Assembly: GCA_012520795.1 (NCBI GenBank)
Contig: JAAYNP010000061.1
Coordinates: 1-37,478 of the forward strand
Source: Bacillota bacterium
GTDB taxonomy: Bacteria; Bacillota; Limnochordia; Darwinibacteriales; DTU012
Direction: 5' to 3'
DNA length: 37,478 nt
In this document: piece after piece, positions 28,266 through 37,478 of the stretch
How positions within the stretch are numbered: the stretch's first letter is position 1
Layout: the number at the start of each line of letters is the position of its first letter
The notes under the pieces: model-generated
Told to the model about the DNA's origin: nothing
Seen by the model: the letters and a program-made list of their open reading frames with translations, nothing else
Databases searched by the model: none
Made by a program: the position numbers and the translations under genes

Positions 28266-29612
28266 CTATTTGTTCGCCGGTTCAAACTGCCAGTAATCAA
28301 ACCTGAACAAATCCTCTTTAGCTTCACCCTTACCTTTAAAGACAAAGAACAGGTCATGAACCCCAGAGGCATTGCCGATGCCGGTACGACAAACTTGCCA
28401 GTTATCCAAACCACCAGTATTGGGCACCTCAAGCACCCCGATCAACTGCCCATCGGGGCGATCCAGGTACATTTCAATTACTCCGCCTTCTCTATCACTG
28501 GAAACACAGGCGCTAAACATGGCGGCGCCTTTGCCAAAATCCACACTCCGGACTTTGATATAGTCGTCATCGTCAATACAGCAGACGTTCATTCCCCCTT
28601 GGCTGCAGGGTTCAGTCCTAATCCCGAATGACCAGGCAATGGTTTCTGCTTCCTGCCGGATGTAGGGGTCAAGGTTTGCCACAGGCGAAACCCCTGTTGT
28701 AGTCATATTGAGGGCAGGGAATGTCCCGTCCGGGTTATAGGTGAACTCCTCGACGCAAACTGAACGGGTGAACCCGCTGCCGCCTGGCAGGGCGCCGTTG
28801 TGATAGAAAAAATAGGACCGCCCTTTGAAGTCACACACGCCTGGATGGTTGGTAAAGCTGGTCCCTTGTGTAGGCATAATAATCCCCCGGTAAGTCCAGG
28901 GCCCGGTAGGGGAATAGCTGGTGGAGTAGGCGATGTTCTCGGGAATGCCGCTGGCGGCGTAGACCATGTAATACAGGACGCCGCGTTTATAGAACCAGGG
29001 GCCTTCTTCATACAGTGTCGGCCGTTTTGGATCATCGCTGACTCTATGGCCGAATCCCTGAGGTGTCAGCGGTACCTGGACAATGCCAACCTCTTGATCA
29101 TAGGAAATCATGTCTTCGTTAAGCTTAACATACCACAAATAGGGATTACCCCAGTACAGATATGCCTGGCCGTCATCATCAATGAACACCGTCGGGTCGA
29201 TATCCCCCGTACCTGTTTCTACCAATGGATACCCCAAAGGATCCTTAAACGGCCCTGTGGGGCTGTCGGCTACCGCTACTCCCACAGCATTCCAACCGCC
29301 TTTTTTGCTGATGGGGACATAAAAGTAAAACTTGCCGTTCCTCTCCACGCACTGCCCTGCCCAAGCATCACCTCGGGACCATTCAAACTCCGTATAGTGC
29401 AAGATAGCGCCGTGATCGGTCCAGTTGACCATGTCGGCAGTGGAATAACAGCGCCAATCGTTCATGGTAAACCAGGTGGATCCATCTTCATCATGGCTGG
29501 TGTACAGGTAGAGGCGGCCATTGTAGACCATGGGGGCAGGATCCGCTGTGTAGTTGGTCTGGATGATCGGATTATTGTAATGATAGTTCTTTTTCATTTC
29601 TTCACGTGTCAT
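28266..29612 (-). CDS. GH43-CBM6 arabinofuranosidase/xylosidase without signal peptide
   Basis: This 448-residue enzyme starts at the ATG at 29612 (AAAGGAG eight bases upstream); the GTG at 29621 sits directly on that ribosome site. The GH43 propeller has Asp24 (YTADPAPM), Asp139 (DIDPTV) and Glu203 (YEEGPW) as likely catalytic residues. A CBM6 module fills about 319-448 (RQEAETIAWSFG to FDYWQFEP). It is a close paralogue of the first 450 residues of the secreted protein at 22950-25268, but its N-terminus (MTREEMKKNYHYNNP) is hydrophilic, so it should be cytoplasmic. The binding module is unusual for an intracellular enzyme. It likely removes arabinose from imported arabinoxylo-oligosaccharides before GH39 acts. 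Confidence 0.92.
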   Translation of the reverse strand: MTREEMKKNYHYNNPIIQTNYTADPAPMVYNGRLYLYTSHDEDGSTWFTMNDWRCYSTADMVNWTDHGAILHYTEFEWSRGDAWAGQCVERNGKFYFYVPISKKGGWNAVGVAVADSPTGPFKDPLGYPLVETGTGDIDPTVFIDDDGQAYLYWGNPYLWYVKLNEDMISYDQEVGIVQVPLTPQGFGHRVSDDPKRPTLYEEGPWFYKRGVLYYMVYAASGIPENIAYSTSYSPTGPWTYRGIIMPTQGTSFTNHPGVCDFKGRSYFFYHNGALPGGSGFTRSVCVEEFTYNPDGTFPALNMTTTGVSPVANLDPYIRQEAETIAWSFGIRTEPCSQGGMNVCCIDDDDYIKVRSVDFGKGAAMFSACVSSDREGGVIEMYLDRPDGQLIGVLEVPNTGGLDNWQVCRTGIGNASGVHDLFFVFKGKGEAKEDLFRFDYWQFEPANK

Positions 29613-29678
29613 GTTTGCCACTCCTTTTGCCGCAAATGCAGCCCTTATTGGGCAGGATGCCGGCTTCTGTAATAACTC

Positions 29679-32600
29679 TTATTTGAACTGCCAGTAATCG
29701 AAGTTGAACAGATTTTCCTTCACATCACCAGCAGCCTTGAACATGAAGAAGATGTTGTGAATACCGGTAACCCTCTCGACTTCGCACTGTACTAACTGCC
29801 AGTCCTGCATCCCGCCGGTCACCGGGACATCGAGGGTACCGATCACTGGGCCGATAGTGCTGTCGAGGCGGATCTCAATCTGACCACCTACATTTGCAGC
29901 CACGTTGGCCACAAAGACTGCAGGCCCATCGCTGCCGAAATCAGCTTTGGATACAGCCACCCAGTCACCATCATCAATGCCGGTCACATTCATGTTGATG
30001 CTCTCCACCATACCACCGGGAGCGGTACAGGATTCTGTGGTGATTCCTTTCTGCCAGGCAATTGTTTCCGCTTCCACCCTCTGGTATGGGTCAAGCGGCT
30101 TCACCTGGGATACTCCGTACCGGTCTGCTTGAACTGGCTTGATTAAATCATTGTCATAGTACTCTACTTTATTGAGATGAGGTGAACGGTATCCGTATCC
30201 TTCCCCATGCAGCGCTTTGCTTACTGTCTGGGCATGGTAAATGATGTACCATTCGCCCTCAAACTCAAAGATGGCATGATGATTGTTGCCGCCAACACCG
30301 AAGTAGTGATGAGGATTCTTCAGGATATTGTCCACATACTTGAACGGCCCCATCGGGCTGCCGCTGATCATGTAACCGATCTCGCCAGCCGGCGGTGCTC
30401 CTGAGCCTGCTGGTCGCGGCCCGAAGTTGGTGCAATAGGAGTAGTAGTAAGTGCCGTTGTACTTATGGATTCCCGAACTCTCGAACATATAAGGGGCATC
30501 AATGGTCACCGCTGAACCAACGGTGCTGATCATATCATCGCCTAGCTGAATTACCCTGGCAGTGCCTGGATTGGCATAATGCTCCTGGGTTGGATTGTTG
30601 CCGCCGGGAATTCCCCCACCGATGTAGAGATAGGCTTTGCCATCATCGTCAACCAGTACAGCGGGGTCAAACAACCAGACAACACCGGCAATCCCAGGAG
30701 TTGAGTGGGTCACCAGCGCCCGGCCTAGAGGATCTCTAAACGGCCCAATTGGAGAATCCGCTTCCAAAACGCCGATCCCCGACGCCGAATTGGAGAAATA
30801 GAGGAAGAATTTGTCCTGACCGTTGATCTGCTTGTATGCTGCCGCAGGCGCCCAGGATCCACCAGCCCACTTGGCAATTCCTTTGCCCTCATTTAGGCCG
30901 CGGGATCCGGCAACCGGGATATACCCATGATCGGTCCAGTTGACCAAATCGTCTGAGGACATCACAAATACTTTGTTGAGCATGCTGAAACTGTTCTCGA
31001 TAATCTTGCCGTTGTTATCATAAACGTAGTCATCACTGGAGAAGTAGGCATACACCCGGCCGTTGTAGACAATCGCATAGGGGTCAGCTCCCAGTTTGTA
31101 GTCCCGCAGAGGGTTGGCATACCCGGGGACCTTAACAAGAGCACCGGTGTCTAGTGGCCTAATCTCAATCGCGGCTACTGCCTGATTAACGTTATAAACC
31201 ACTTTTCCATCATCAACCGTAATATAATCGGTAGTTACCGATGCGGACTGGGATCCGGGCACGAAGCCTTCCAGCCTCAGTACCAAATTGGCAAACAGAT
31301 CAGAACCATTGTGGGCAAATGATACATTTTCGCCCTTGACTTCCAGCTTCAGCTGACTGTCGGCATAACTCCAACTGCACTCGCCAACGATATTATCTGT
31401 GTTGAATTCCACATCACCAACGGTGAAGTTGACCGGGATGGTAAAGGATGCGGAAATGGACTTATAACTACCTTCTGGCAGTGTTTCAATTAAAACAGGA
31501 ACCACGACCTCTGCATTGGCCACACCGATCACTTGACCAACCTCTCCCAACCTGGCCTGCAAAATCAGTGCTGATTCGTTTTTACCTGTCATTTTATCAC
31601 CCACCCTAAAGTAATCAAAATCTACATGGCCACCGGTTGTAACTGTTGCAAAATTAAACAGTGCAAAGCGGTAACCCATAAAATGAGGCATCGTATAGGA
31701 CATTCGCAGGGTATTTCCAATTGGTTCCCACTGATACCCGTCGAGACTGTAATAGAAGTATGCAAGATCTCTTTGGCTGCGGAAATCGCACTCAACCTTA
31801 AGATACACCCTGTTCTGGGTAATGGGGACGGTTTCCACCTCAACGGGAGTTCCTGAACTGGCATTAACCATTACAACGTATTTTGTCCTTCCTGACATTT
31901 TCACGCCTACAAACCCGTAGTTCTGCTGAAAGGCAGCAAGGCCGGCGTAATCCCCATGTTTCATGCTGCTGACGTCCACAGCCACTATTGCCGAACACTC
32001 GGGGCCAAAAGTGCGTTGAGTCAATGTGTTCCTTGCATCAAGCAGGCTCGTGCTTACACTACCGTTAGTCAACCGTAAATAGCCTGGGCGTTCAGTCAAA
32101 GACCAGAAGCGGTTGTCCGGATTGTGGTTCCACTGCCATGCCAAAGCCAGATTAGAGCCGTCGAAGTCATTTTCTCCGTAGACAATCTTCTCTTCCGGTG
32201 TGACATCCAGCACAGAAATCTCGTCTACATAAAAATCAAACAAATCACGGACCGGATCCTGTTCCGGCGTCCAGGATGTTTCGATAAATATCCGTGGCTC
32301 TCTGAGCTCCAAGTCCACTGGGATTGTGAAGACACCTTCAACAGTTCCCCATTCACCCTTAGTTATGGTACCGGAGCCCATAATCTCTATGGTTTGCCAG
32401 TCACCGTCCTGAAAACAGATATTGAACACCCGGGTTTCAGGAGCGGAAACAGCATCATACATTACCTTAGCCGACACCTGATAGGTCCTGCCGGGCATCA
32501 TCTTTCCAGTGAGGTATTGCTGGACGCCGGCGCCTGTGCCTGACCGCTTGGTTATCTGCACACTGCTGGTACCGCTGTAATAGACTTCGGTGCTGACGGA

Positions 32601-34214
32601 TAAATCAGCCGCATCGTGAACAGACCATGAACCTAAGCCAAGCTCAAAACCTCCATCTACTACCAGCTCTGGCACAGAAGTGTCAATCACCGATACATCG
32701 TCAATATAAAAATCCATCAAGTCGATTTCCGGATCAGGGCGGGGACTCCATGACGAACCGATGAAGATTCGCGGTTCGCTTAACACAGCTGTGTCAGGGA
32801 TTCTGTAAGTACCCCTGATTTCGCCCCATTGGCCTCTACCAACCACGCCGCTGCCCACGATTTTGACGCTTTGGTTTTCACCTGCCTGGAAATAGAGGGA
32901 AAAGCCTTTCACTCCCGGGGCTGTTTCAGCATCATACCGGACCTTGGCGGAAAACAAATATGTTTTCCCCGGTACCAATTTGCCGGTCAAATCCTGCAGC
33001 GCACCTGAATCCGCTGCTATTCGATTGGAGACCTGCATACTGGTTGTTCCGCTGTAGACGATTTCTTTAGACAAGGTAAGCTGCGCCGAATTATTGCCTG
33101 CCCATCCAGCCAGTCCGCTTTCAAACCCGCCGTTAACAACAATTTCTTTTCCTAATCCTTCCAATGGCTTGGCTTGCTCGGTGGTAACTCTGGCTGCCAC
33201 CACCGTATGGTATGCTCCCAATCTCTCGGAACGCTGGTTGAATTCATCGGAAGCAACAACCATGCTGGTGAAATCCAGAGGAAGGCCAGTATCTTTCGGC
33301 ACCTTGCCATTAATTCCAAAAACCGGCCAGCCATCTTCCCATGTAACTGGCACAAGGTAGGGAATCCTTCCTACCGCCCCCCGATCTCCAAACAAGATCG
33401 CATACCACTTGCCGTCTGGTGTATCCACAATCCCACCTTGAGCAATACCGGCATCAGCCAATACCACTTTCCCTTCGTACGGGCCGGTAATGTGGTCAGA
33501 TCGGAAACAGAGCTGTGTCCGCATCCCACCGCTGGGCCATGTGATCAGGAATATGTAATATTTGCCGTTAATCTTATAGATATGGGCCCCTTCTGCCGGA
33601 ACAATCACATTTGAACTGGCAACAGCACTGGCATTGGGAATAATCACCTGATTGATCCCGCCCCGCTTGATGGCAGCTGCGTCTTCAGTCAGCTCCAGCA
33701 GACGGATATCTCCAGCGCCGTGGGCCAGGTACACACGCCCATCATCATCAAAAAGCAGGGACATATCATGGGTAAAGTCAAGAACAAAACGTTCCCAAGG
33801 CCCGTTCTCAATATCATCGGTTTTGAAGATGAATGTTCTGCCGGCAGTTTGAGAGCTGAAGGCCACGTAGAAAAACCCGTCGTGATAACGCAGGCTGCTG
33901 GCCCACGAGCCTTTCCCGTACTCGTTCTTGCCATTGCTCAGCGTTTGGGCATCACTGCTGCCGAGGATATCATAAACATAGTTGACAATTTCCCAGTCCA
34001 CCAGGTTGGTCGATTTCATGATGGGAACACCCGGATTCATGTGCATGGTGGTACTGGTCATATAATACGTATCCCCTACTCTAATCACGCTGGGATCCGG
34101 GACATCGGCCCAGATGATTGGGTTTTCACCGGTAACAGCGATTTCTTGCGCTGCCGCTTGTACCCCATACCCCGTTAACATGAATAAAACTACTAACAGA
34201 ACTGCTCTCCGCAT
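29679..34214 (-). CDS. Secreted two-catalytic-domain GH43 protein with CBM4/9 pair, cohesin-like module and CBM6
   Basis: This 1511-residue protein has a signal peptide (1-22). GH43 number one (about 30-320) starts DVPDPSVIRVGDTYYM with likely Asp40, Asp150 and Glu208; it resembles GH43_12-type enzymes. Next come two CBM4/9-like modules (355-512 and 515-670), then a GH43-type C-terminal beta-sandwich (677-875; NLALAWQWNHNPDN). Residues about 882-1020 form a cohesin-like sandwich. GH43 number two (1030-1370) has Asp1044, Asp1183 and Glu1245 (FESSGIH) and resembles Bacillus arabinoxylan arabinofuranohydrolases. A CBM6 (1378-1511) closes the protein. It should strip different arabinose linkages from one chain. 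The ATG has GGAGGGGG upstream and follows GH115 by 40 bases. No dockerin or anchor is seen. Confidence 0.93.
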   Translation of the reverse strand: MRRAVLLVVLFMLTGYGVQAAAQEIAVTGENPIIWADVPDPSVIRVGDTYYMTSTTMHMNPGVPIMKSTNLVDWEIVNYVYDILGSSDAQTLSNGKNEYGKGSWASSLRYHDGFFYVAFSSQTAGRTFIFKTDDIENGPWERFVLDFTHDMSLLFDDDGRVYLAHGAGDIRLLELTEDAAAIKRGGINQVIIPNASAVASSNVIVPAEGAHIYKINGKYYIFLITWPSGGMRTQLCFRSDHITGPYEGKVVLADAGIAQGGIVDTPDGKWYAILFGDRGAVGRIPYLVPVTWEDGWPVFGINGKVPKDTGLPLDFTSMVVASDEFNQRSERLGAYHTVVAARVTTEQAKPLEGLGKEIVVNGGFESGLAGWAGNNSAQLTLSKEIVYSGTTSMQVSNRIAADSGALQDLTGKLVPGKTYLFSAKVRYDAETAPGVKGFSLYFQAGENQSVKIVGSGVVGRGQWGEIRGTYRIPDTAVLSEPRIFIGSSWSPRPDPEIDLMDFYIDDVSVIDTSVPELVVDGGFELGLGSWSVHDAADLSVSTEVYYSGTSSVQITKRSGTGAGVQQYLTGKMMPGRTYQVSAKVMYDAVSAPETRVFNICFQDGDWQTIEIMGSGTITKGEWGTVEGVFTIPVDLELREPRIFIETSWTPEQDPVRDLFDFYVDEISVLDVTPEEKIVYGENDFDGSNLALAWQWNHNPDNRFWSLTERPGYLRLTNGSVSTSLLDARNTLTQRTFGPECSAIVAVDVSSMKHGDYAGLAAFQQNYGFVGVKMSGRTKYVVMVNASSGTPVEVETVPITQNRVYLKVECDFRSQRDLAYFYYSLDGYQWEPIGNTLRMSYTMPHFMGYRFALFNFATVTTGGHVDFDYFRVGDKMTGKNESALILQARLGEVGQVIGVANAEVVVPVLIETLPEGSYKSISASFTIPVNFTVGDVEFNTDNIVGECSWSYADSQLKLEVKGENVSFAHNGSDLFANLVLRLEGFVPGSQSASVTTDYITVDDGKVVYNVNQAVAAIEIRPLDTGALVKVPGYANPLRDYKLGADPYAIVYNGRVYAYFSSDDYVYDNNGKIIENSFSMLNKVFVMSSDDLVNWTDHGYIPVAGSRGLNEGKGIAKWAGGSWAPAAAYKQINGQDKFFLYFSNSASGIGVLEADSPIGPFRDPLGRALVTHSTPGIAGVVWLFDPAVLVDDDGKAYLYIGGGIPGGNNPTQEHYANPGTARVIQLGDDMISTVGSAVTIDAPYMFESSGIHKYNGTYYYSYCTNFGPRPAGSGAPPAGEIGYMISGSPMGPFKYVDNILKNPHHYFGVGGNNHHAIFEFEGEWYIIYHAQTVSKALHGEGYGYRSPHLNKVEYYDNDLIKPVQADRYGVSQVKPLDPYQRVEAETIAWQKGITTESCTAPGGMVESINMNVTGIDDGDWVAVSKADFGSDGPAVFVANVAANVGGQIEIRLDSTIGPVIGTLDVPVTGGMQDWQLVQCEVERVTGIHNIFFMFKAAGDVKENLFNFDYWQFK

Positions 34215-34254
34215 CCAATTTCCCCCTCCCCCATACAGTAATCAATCTTGGCAG

Positions 34255-37200
34255 TTATTGCTGCTGCAAACCAATAACACTCAGCTCAGGAGTATTAGCC
34301 CTTCCTTCCCTGCTGGCAAAACGCACCAAACCTGCCCAGTGGCTGGTACTGTTTTCTATGCGAATAGTGATCTCTGGAGAACCTTGTTCCACATGCTGCT
34401 TCACCATCTGGGTCAAGTTGAACTCATACCAGACATCTGCTTGGTTGGAAACACTACGGGCAGTGATGAATGTGCCTCCCGTAACGGGAGCGTTTTCCCA
34501 TGTCAGATCCCACTCGGACCATTCCATTCCCGTTACGTCGTAAAGGGAAATCACTCGGTTTTCCAATTGGTCCACAAATTCCACATAGAGTCTGAGAATC
34601 GCCCGTTCCAGTGTGGCCAAATCACTGATATCAAACTTGATGAAGGCCACACGGGTCATGCCCTCATTATCCCGTTCCCACTTAACCTCCAGGTTCTCAC
34701 GGCTGCCGAAAATGGTTTCGCCATATGCACCGCCTCTGACAAAAGTATCAGCTGTGGGTTTTAAGATCCGGTGGTTGGGATCAATGATTATTGAGCCTTT
34801 GAACTTCTCCAGCGCTTCTGCCAAGCTATCAAACATAGCCGCCCGTTCTTCGGTCGCTGCAGCCTCATTGCGCAAAACAGCATCGGTAGCCCGGACTACA
34901 TCCAAAAGCTCCAACCTTGCTGCGGCAGGATACTCCTCATGGCTGGTACCAATTCTAGCCGTTGCCAGGAAGGACCGGGTCTCCGCCAGTAAATTCTCCA
35001 GCTCTGCGTAACCCTCTTTAAAGACGATTGCTGTTTGGAAATCATCAATTGTACTGCTAAGTGATTCCAAAGCAGCCAGACGCTGGGCAAACGCCGCCTG
35101 CCTATCCCCCAGCACCGACTTAATCTGCATCAGCTTTTCCCGCAGCTGATCCAGGTTTTCTTGACTGGTTTGCCTGTGATTTGCTCCCGCCGGAGTGTTG
35201 ACAAGCAAGTAGTGGCCATAATCATAGGCTCTTAACAGCTCAAGGTAGCCAGCCTTATCGGCACTGGATGCTGCACCTATATAGAAGCTCTCCGGAGGGC
35301 CGAGATAACTTGCCTTTACCCCACCGGTGTCAATGACAATCTTCTGAAGCACAACACCTGGATCCACCAGCCAAATCTTCAGTGTATGCAGCCCTGCATC
35401 CAGGCGATGCCTGCTGATGGTGGTCCGGACATTGTCCATCACACCTTTGCTCCACAGAGGCGAAGTATAAAAAGCATCGTTTTCTTTCGGGAAGGTGTCA
35501 ATAACTTGAATTGGCTGATCATCAAAGGCAATCCCGTAGCATAAGCCCCGCTGCCGGTTGAGATTATTAGTAGGAGCAGTATACACTGTCACTGTCACAT
35601 AGCCTGGAGTAGTGACATAGACTTCATATTCCAGACAAGGGGCATCCGGCGGAGTCCATACAGGACCCAAAGTCGGGAACACCTTCATAGAGGACAAGGT
35701 ACGGCCGTAGTTATCAATTTTATGCCACTGATAACCCTCAAAAGGAATACTACTGGCATAATGTTCTGCTTCGATAGAGATATAACCGTCACTTTCGATG
35801 AAAGTCCCTAAAGGTAAGTGAATAAATGCTTCCGGCTCCGGATTATCCACTCTCACCACCACAGTAATGGTCTTTCCAGCCCCGGTGATGGTAACCGCGC
35901 CTCGAATGTCCTCTCCCTTAGGGGCTTGATCCCAATCAATGTCTATCCAGATCTTGCTTTGAGGATCGATCATCTTGCTTTCATGGGTTACCGTAATCCA
36001 AGGATCACTAGGGATCACTTCTACCTCGAAAGGATCTGCCTTGAGATTAAAGATTTCCAGATAGTGGCGTTCTTTCGTAAAGACGCTAAAACCTGGTAAA
36101 GTGGTTACCACCGAATCAGGTGAAGTATAAGCACTTCTCACCCCTTCAACAGCGATCCCCATTTCCGAACCTGGTTCCACAGGAACCCGCTGCACTTCCG
36201 GCATGACATTAGCCGGCGGCGTCTCCCAGCCTTTTTGGCCAATATGGGCGTTGGACATAATCCCCCGCCACTTACCACCAGCGAGAGCTGTATTATAGTA
36301 ATGGGTGTCTGCCGCTTCATCCGCAAAGACTTGCTCAGCCAGATCCGCATAGAGATTGGCGCTAGCTCTGCCCTGCGCTGCGTAAAGGTTGTTCAAACCT
36401 GCATAGATGTTTACCTTAACCACATTCTTACTAGCCCGGGTTGGATAGAGCACCAACTGGTAAAACGCATCTCTTTTATGCTCAGGCAGGTTTTCATAAA
36501 TCTGTTCAGCGAGGATGCTGATCTCCTCAAATTCAGCCAGCACCCGCTCCGCTTCTTTGTAATTCAGCAGACTGTAGGTTTCCGGCTGCACATCCTCAGA
36601 TTTTTTCCTGCCGGTGAACTTGCGGTATGTATCGGTGATTCTGGCAATCTCAGCTGCATATTCCGGTCCAAATTCCCGCTCCGCCCACTCTAACGAGAAC
36701 TGATCCAGATTGTCCTTGTGCCATTTGTCAACATCATAGGCCAGTTCCAAAAAGAACTCGATGGCAATTTCATGCGGCTTCAAATCACCTACGTTGACAA
36801 TCCAGATTTGGTCCACGCCGTAATCATAAGCCATGCTCATCTGTTCCCAAATCTTATGATTGGGAGTGGAGTTGACCCAGCGGTATGATTTTGGCCCGCC
36901 AACATAATCAAAGTGATAGTACATACCAAAGCCGCCTGGGTGGTGCCGCTCCTCCCCCTGGGGCAGCATCCTGAGATTGCCGAAATTATCGTTAGCCAAA
37001 AGTATCGTGACATCATCAGGAACCTTAAGGCCTGCCTCATACAGATGCTGTACTTCTTTGTACAATGCCCATACCTGCGGAATGCTGTTGAGATCAGGGT
37101 TGACGATTTCTGCCAAAATCCTGCGCTGATCACCAATGATCTGCTCCATCGTTGCAGCCATCTCTTCCAGGGTACCGTCGTGCATCATGGGTTCGTCCCC

Positions 37201-37478
37201 ATCGCCCCGCATGCCGAGGGTGATCACTTTTTCATAATCTTTCGCCCACTTAACCCCTTCTTCCCAGAAATTGAGCAGATTCTCTCTGTTTGTGCTGAAA
37301 TTCCACTCGCCTTGGCCAAAGCGGCCCCACTCTCCCCAGGCCCGCATCATGGGTTCATGATGAGAAGTGCCGATCACAATTCCGTATTCATGAGCCAGTT
37401 GGGGGCTTAATGGATCATCCCGGAAAAAGCTTTTCGGGCTCCACATGGCAGGCCACAAAAAATTGCCCCGCAGGCGTA
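34255..37478 (-). CDS. GH115 xylan alpha-glucuronidase with C-terminal CBM96 (5' partial)
   Basis: The frame is open to the right edge; the first visible residues read RLRGNFLWPAMW, a GH115 motif, so the N-terminus is missing and no start or signal peptide can be judged. About 1073 codons are visible. The catalytic part (to about residue 400) has LAHEYGIVIGTSHHEPMMRA and GMRGDGDEPM. The GH115 C-terminal domain spans about 555-720 and includes SIEAEHYASS. A helical region of about 140 residues (740-880) comes next. The last 170 residues form a CBM96/DNRLRE domain (KPTADTFVRGG, FIKFDISDL, WSEWDLTWENAP). GH115 enzymes remove 4-O-methyl-D-glucuronate from internal and terminal xylose of xylan. 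It leads the 1511-residue GH43 gene by 40 bases. Confidence 0.95.
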   Translation of the reverse strand, partial: RLRGNFLWPAMWSPKSFFRDDPLSPQLAHEYGIVIGTSHHEPMMRAWGEWGRFGQGEWNFSTNRENLLNFWEEGVKWAKDYEKVITLGMRGDGDEPMMHDGTLEEMAATMEQIIGDQRRILAEIVNPDLNSIPQVWALYKEVQHLYEAGLKVPDDVTILLANDNFGNLRMLPQGEERHHPGGFGMYYHFDYVGGPKSYRWVNSTPNHKIWEQMSMAYDYGVDQIWIVNVGDLKPHEIAIEFFLELAYDVDKWHKDNLDQFSLEWAEREFGPEYAAEIARITDTYRKFTGRKKSEDVQPETYSLLNYKEAERVLAEFEEISILAEQIYENLPEHKRDAFYQLVLYPTRASKNVVKVNIYAGLNNLYAAQGRASANLYADLAEQVFADEAADTHYYNTALAGGKWRGIMSNAHIGQKGWETPPANVMPEVQRVPVEPGSEMGIAVEGVRSAYTSPDSVVTTLPGFSVFTKERHYLEIFNLKADPFEVEVIPSDPWITVTHESKMIDPQSKIWIDIDWDQAPKGEDIRGAVTITGAGKTITVVVRVDNPEPEAFIHLPLGTFIESDGYISIEAEHYASSIPFEGYQWHKIDNYGRTLSSMKVFPTLGPVWTPPDAPCLEYEVYVTTPGYVTVTVYTAPTNNLNRQRGLCYGIAFDDQPIQVIDTFPKENDAFYTSPLWSKGVMDNVRTTISRHRLDAGLHTLKIWLVDPGVVLQKIVIDTGGVKASYLGPPESFYIGAASSADKAGYLELLRAYDYGHYLLVNTPAGANHRQTSQENLDQLREKLMQIKSVLGDRQAAFAQRLAALESLSSTIDDFQTAIVFKEGYAELENLLAETRSFLATARIGTSHEEYPAAARLELLDVVRATDAVLRNEAAATEERAAMFDSLAEALEKFKGSIIIDPNHRILKPTADTFVRGGAYGETIFGSRENLEVKWERDNEGMTRVAFIKFDISDLATLERAILRLYVEFVDQLENRVISLYDVTGMEWSEWDLTWENAPVTGGTFITARSVSNQADVWYEFNLTQMVKQHVEQGSPEITIRIENSTSHWAGLVRFASREGRANTPELSVIGLQQQ

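Noticed and set aside
28800-29672. Long plus-strand open frame of 290 codons opposite the GH43 gene
   Set aside because: It mirrors a clear GH43-CBM6 gene, has no recognisable domain and no fitting ribosome site; it is a shadow of coding bias.

Overview
The window holds one strand-uniform gene cluster for taking apart complex glucuronoarabinoxylan. All 20 genes I can support lie on the minus strand, so transcription runs from position 37478 down to position 1. Starts are ATG, GTG or TTG behind strong AGGAGG-type Shine-Dalgarno sites. With CUT1-type sugar ABC permeases, a DUF5696 protein and LacI-type palindromic operators, this points to a Bacillota (Firmicutes) member, probably an anaerobic plant-biomass degrader. 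The exact lineage cannot be read from the sequence. A solute-binding protein without a lipobox next to a real lipoprotein leaves a two-membrane clade of Bacillota open. Both ends of the window cut genes: a GH115 alpha-glucuronidase at the right edge and a GH95 enzyme at the left edge.

Region 1, 37478 to 26744: GH115-CBM96 alpha-glucuronidase, a 1511-residue two-catalytic-domain GH43 protein, a GH43-CBM6 without signal peptide, and a cytoplasmic GH39 beta-xylosidase. Region 2, 26743 to 16724: starts with a regulatory gap carrying promoters and a LacI-type operator, then a carbohydrate-binding lipoprotein, a second operator, two secreted GH43-CBM6 enzymes, a GH5-CBM6 enzyme, a stand-alone secreted carbohydrate-binding protein, a 400-base gap with a third operator, and a GH10 xylanase. 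Region 3, 16578 to 6741: the uptake module, with a solute-binding protein, a LamG-domain protein flanked by two long hairpins, an NHL/TPR/Yip1-like membrane protein, a DUF5696 protein and two permeases. Region 4, 6717 to 1: a GH120-like beta-xylosidase, a CE1-like esterase, a type-B carboxylesterase and GH95.

How they fit together (inference from families): secreted GH10, GH5, GH43, GH115 and CE1 enzymes cut the xylan backbone and strip arabinose, 4-O-methylglucuronate and acyl groups. The lipoprotein and lone CBM hold the polymer near the cell. The ABC system imports decorated oligosaccharides. Signal-less GH39, GH43, GH120 and the carboxylesterase finish the work in the cytoplasm. GH95 fits removal of L-galactose or L-fucose caps, as found on cereal-bran xylans. 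No ATPase, transcription factor, tRNA, rRNA, insertion sequence or CRISPR array was found.

Most worth following up are the DUF5696/NHL-TPR-Yip1/LamG transporter module, whose non-permease parts have no known role, and the 1511-residue protein, in which two CBMs split a GH43 accessory domain and a cohesin-like module joins two catalytic halves.
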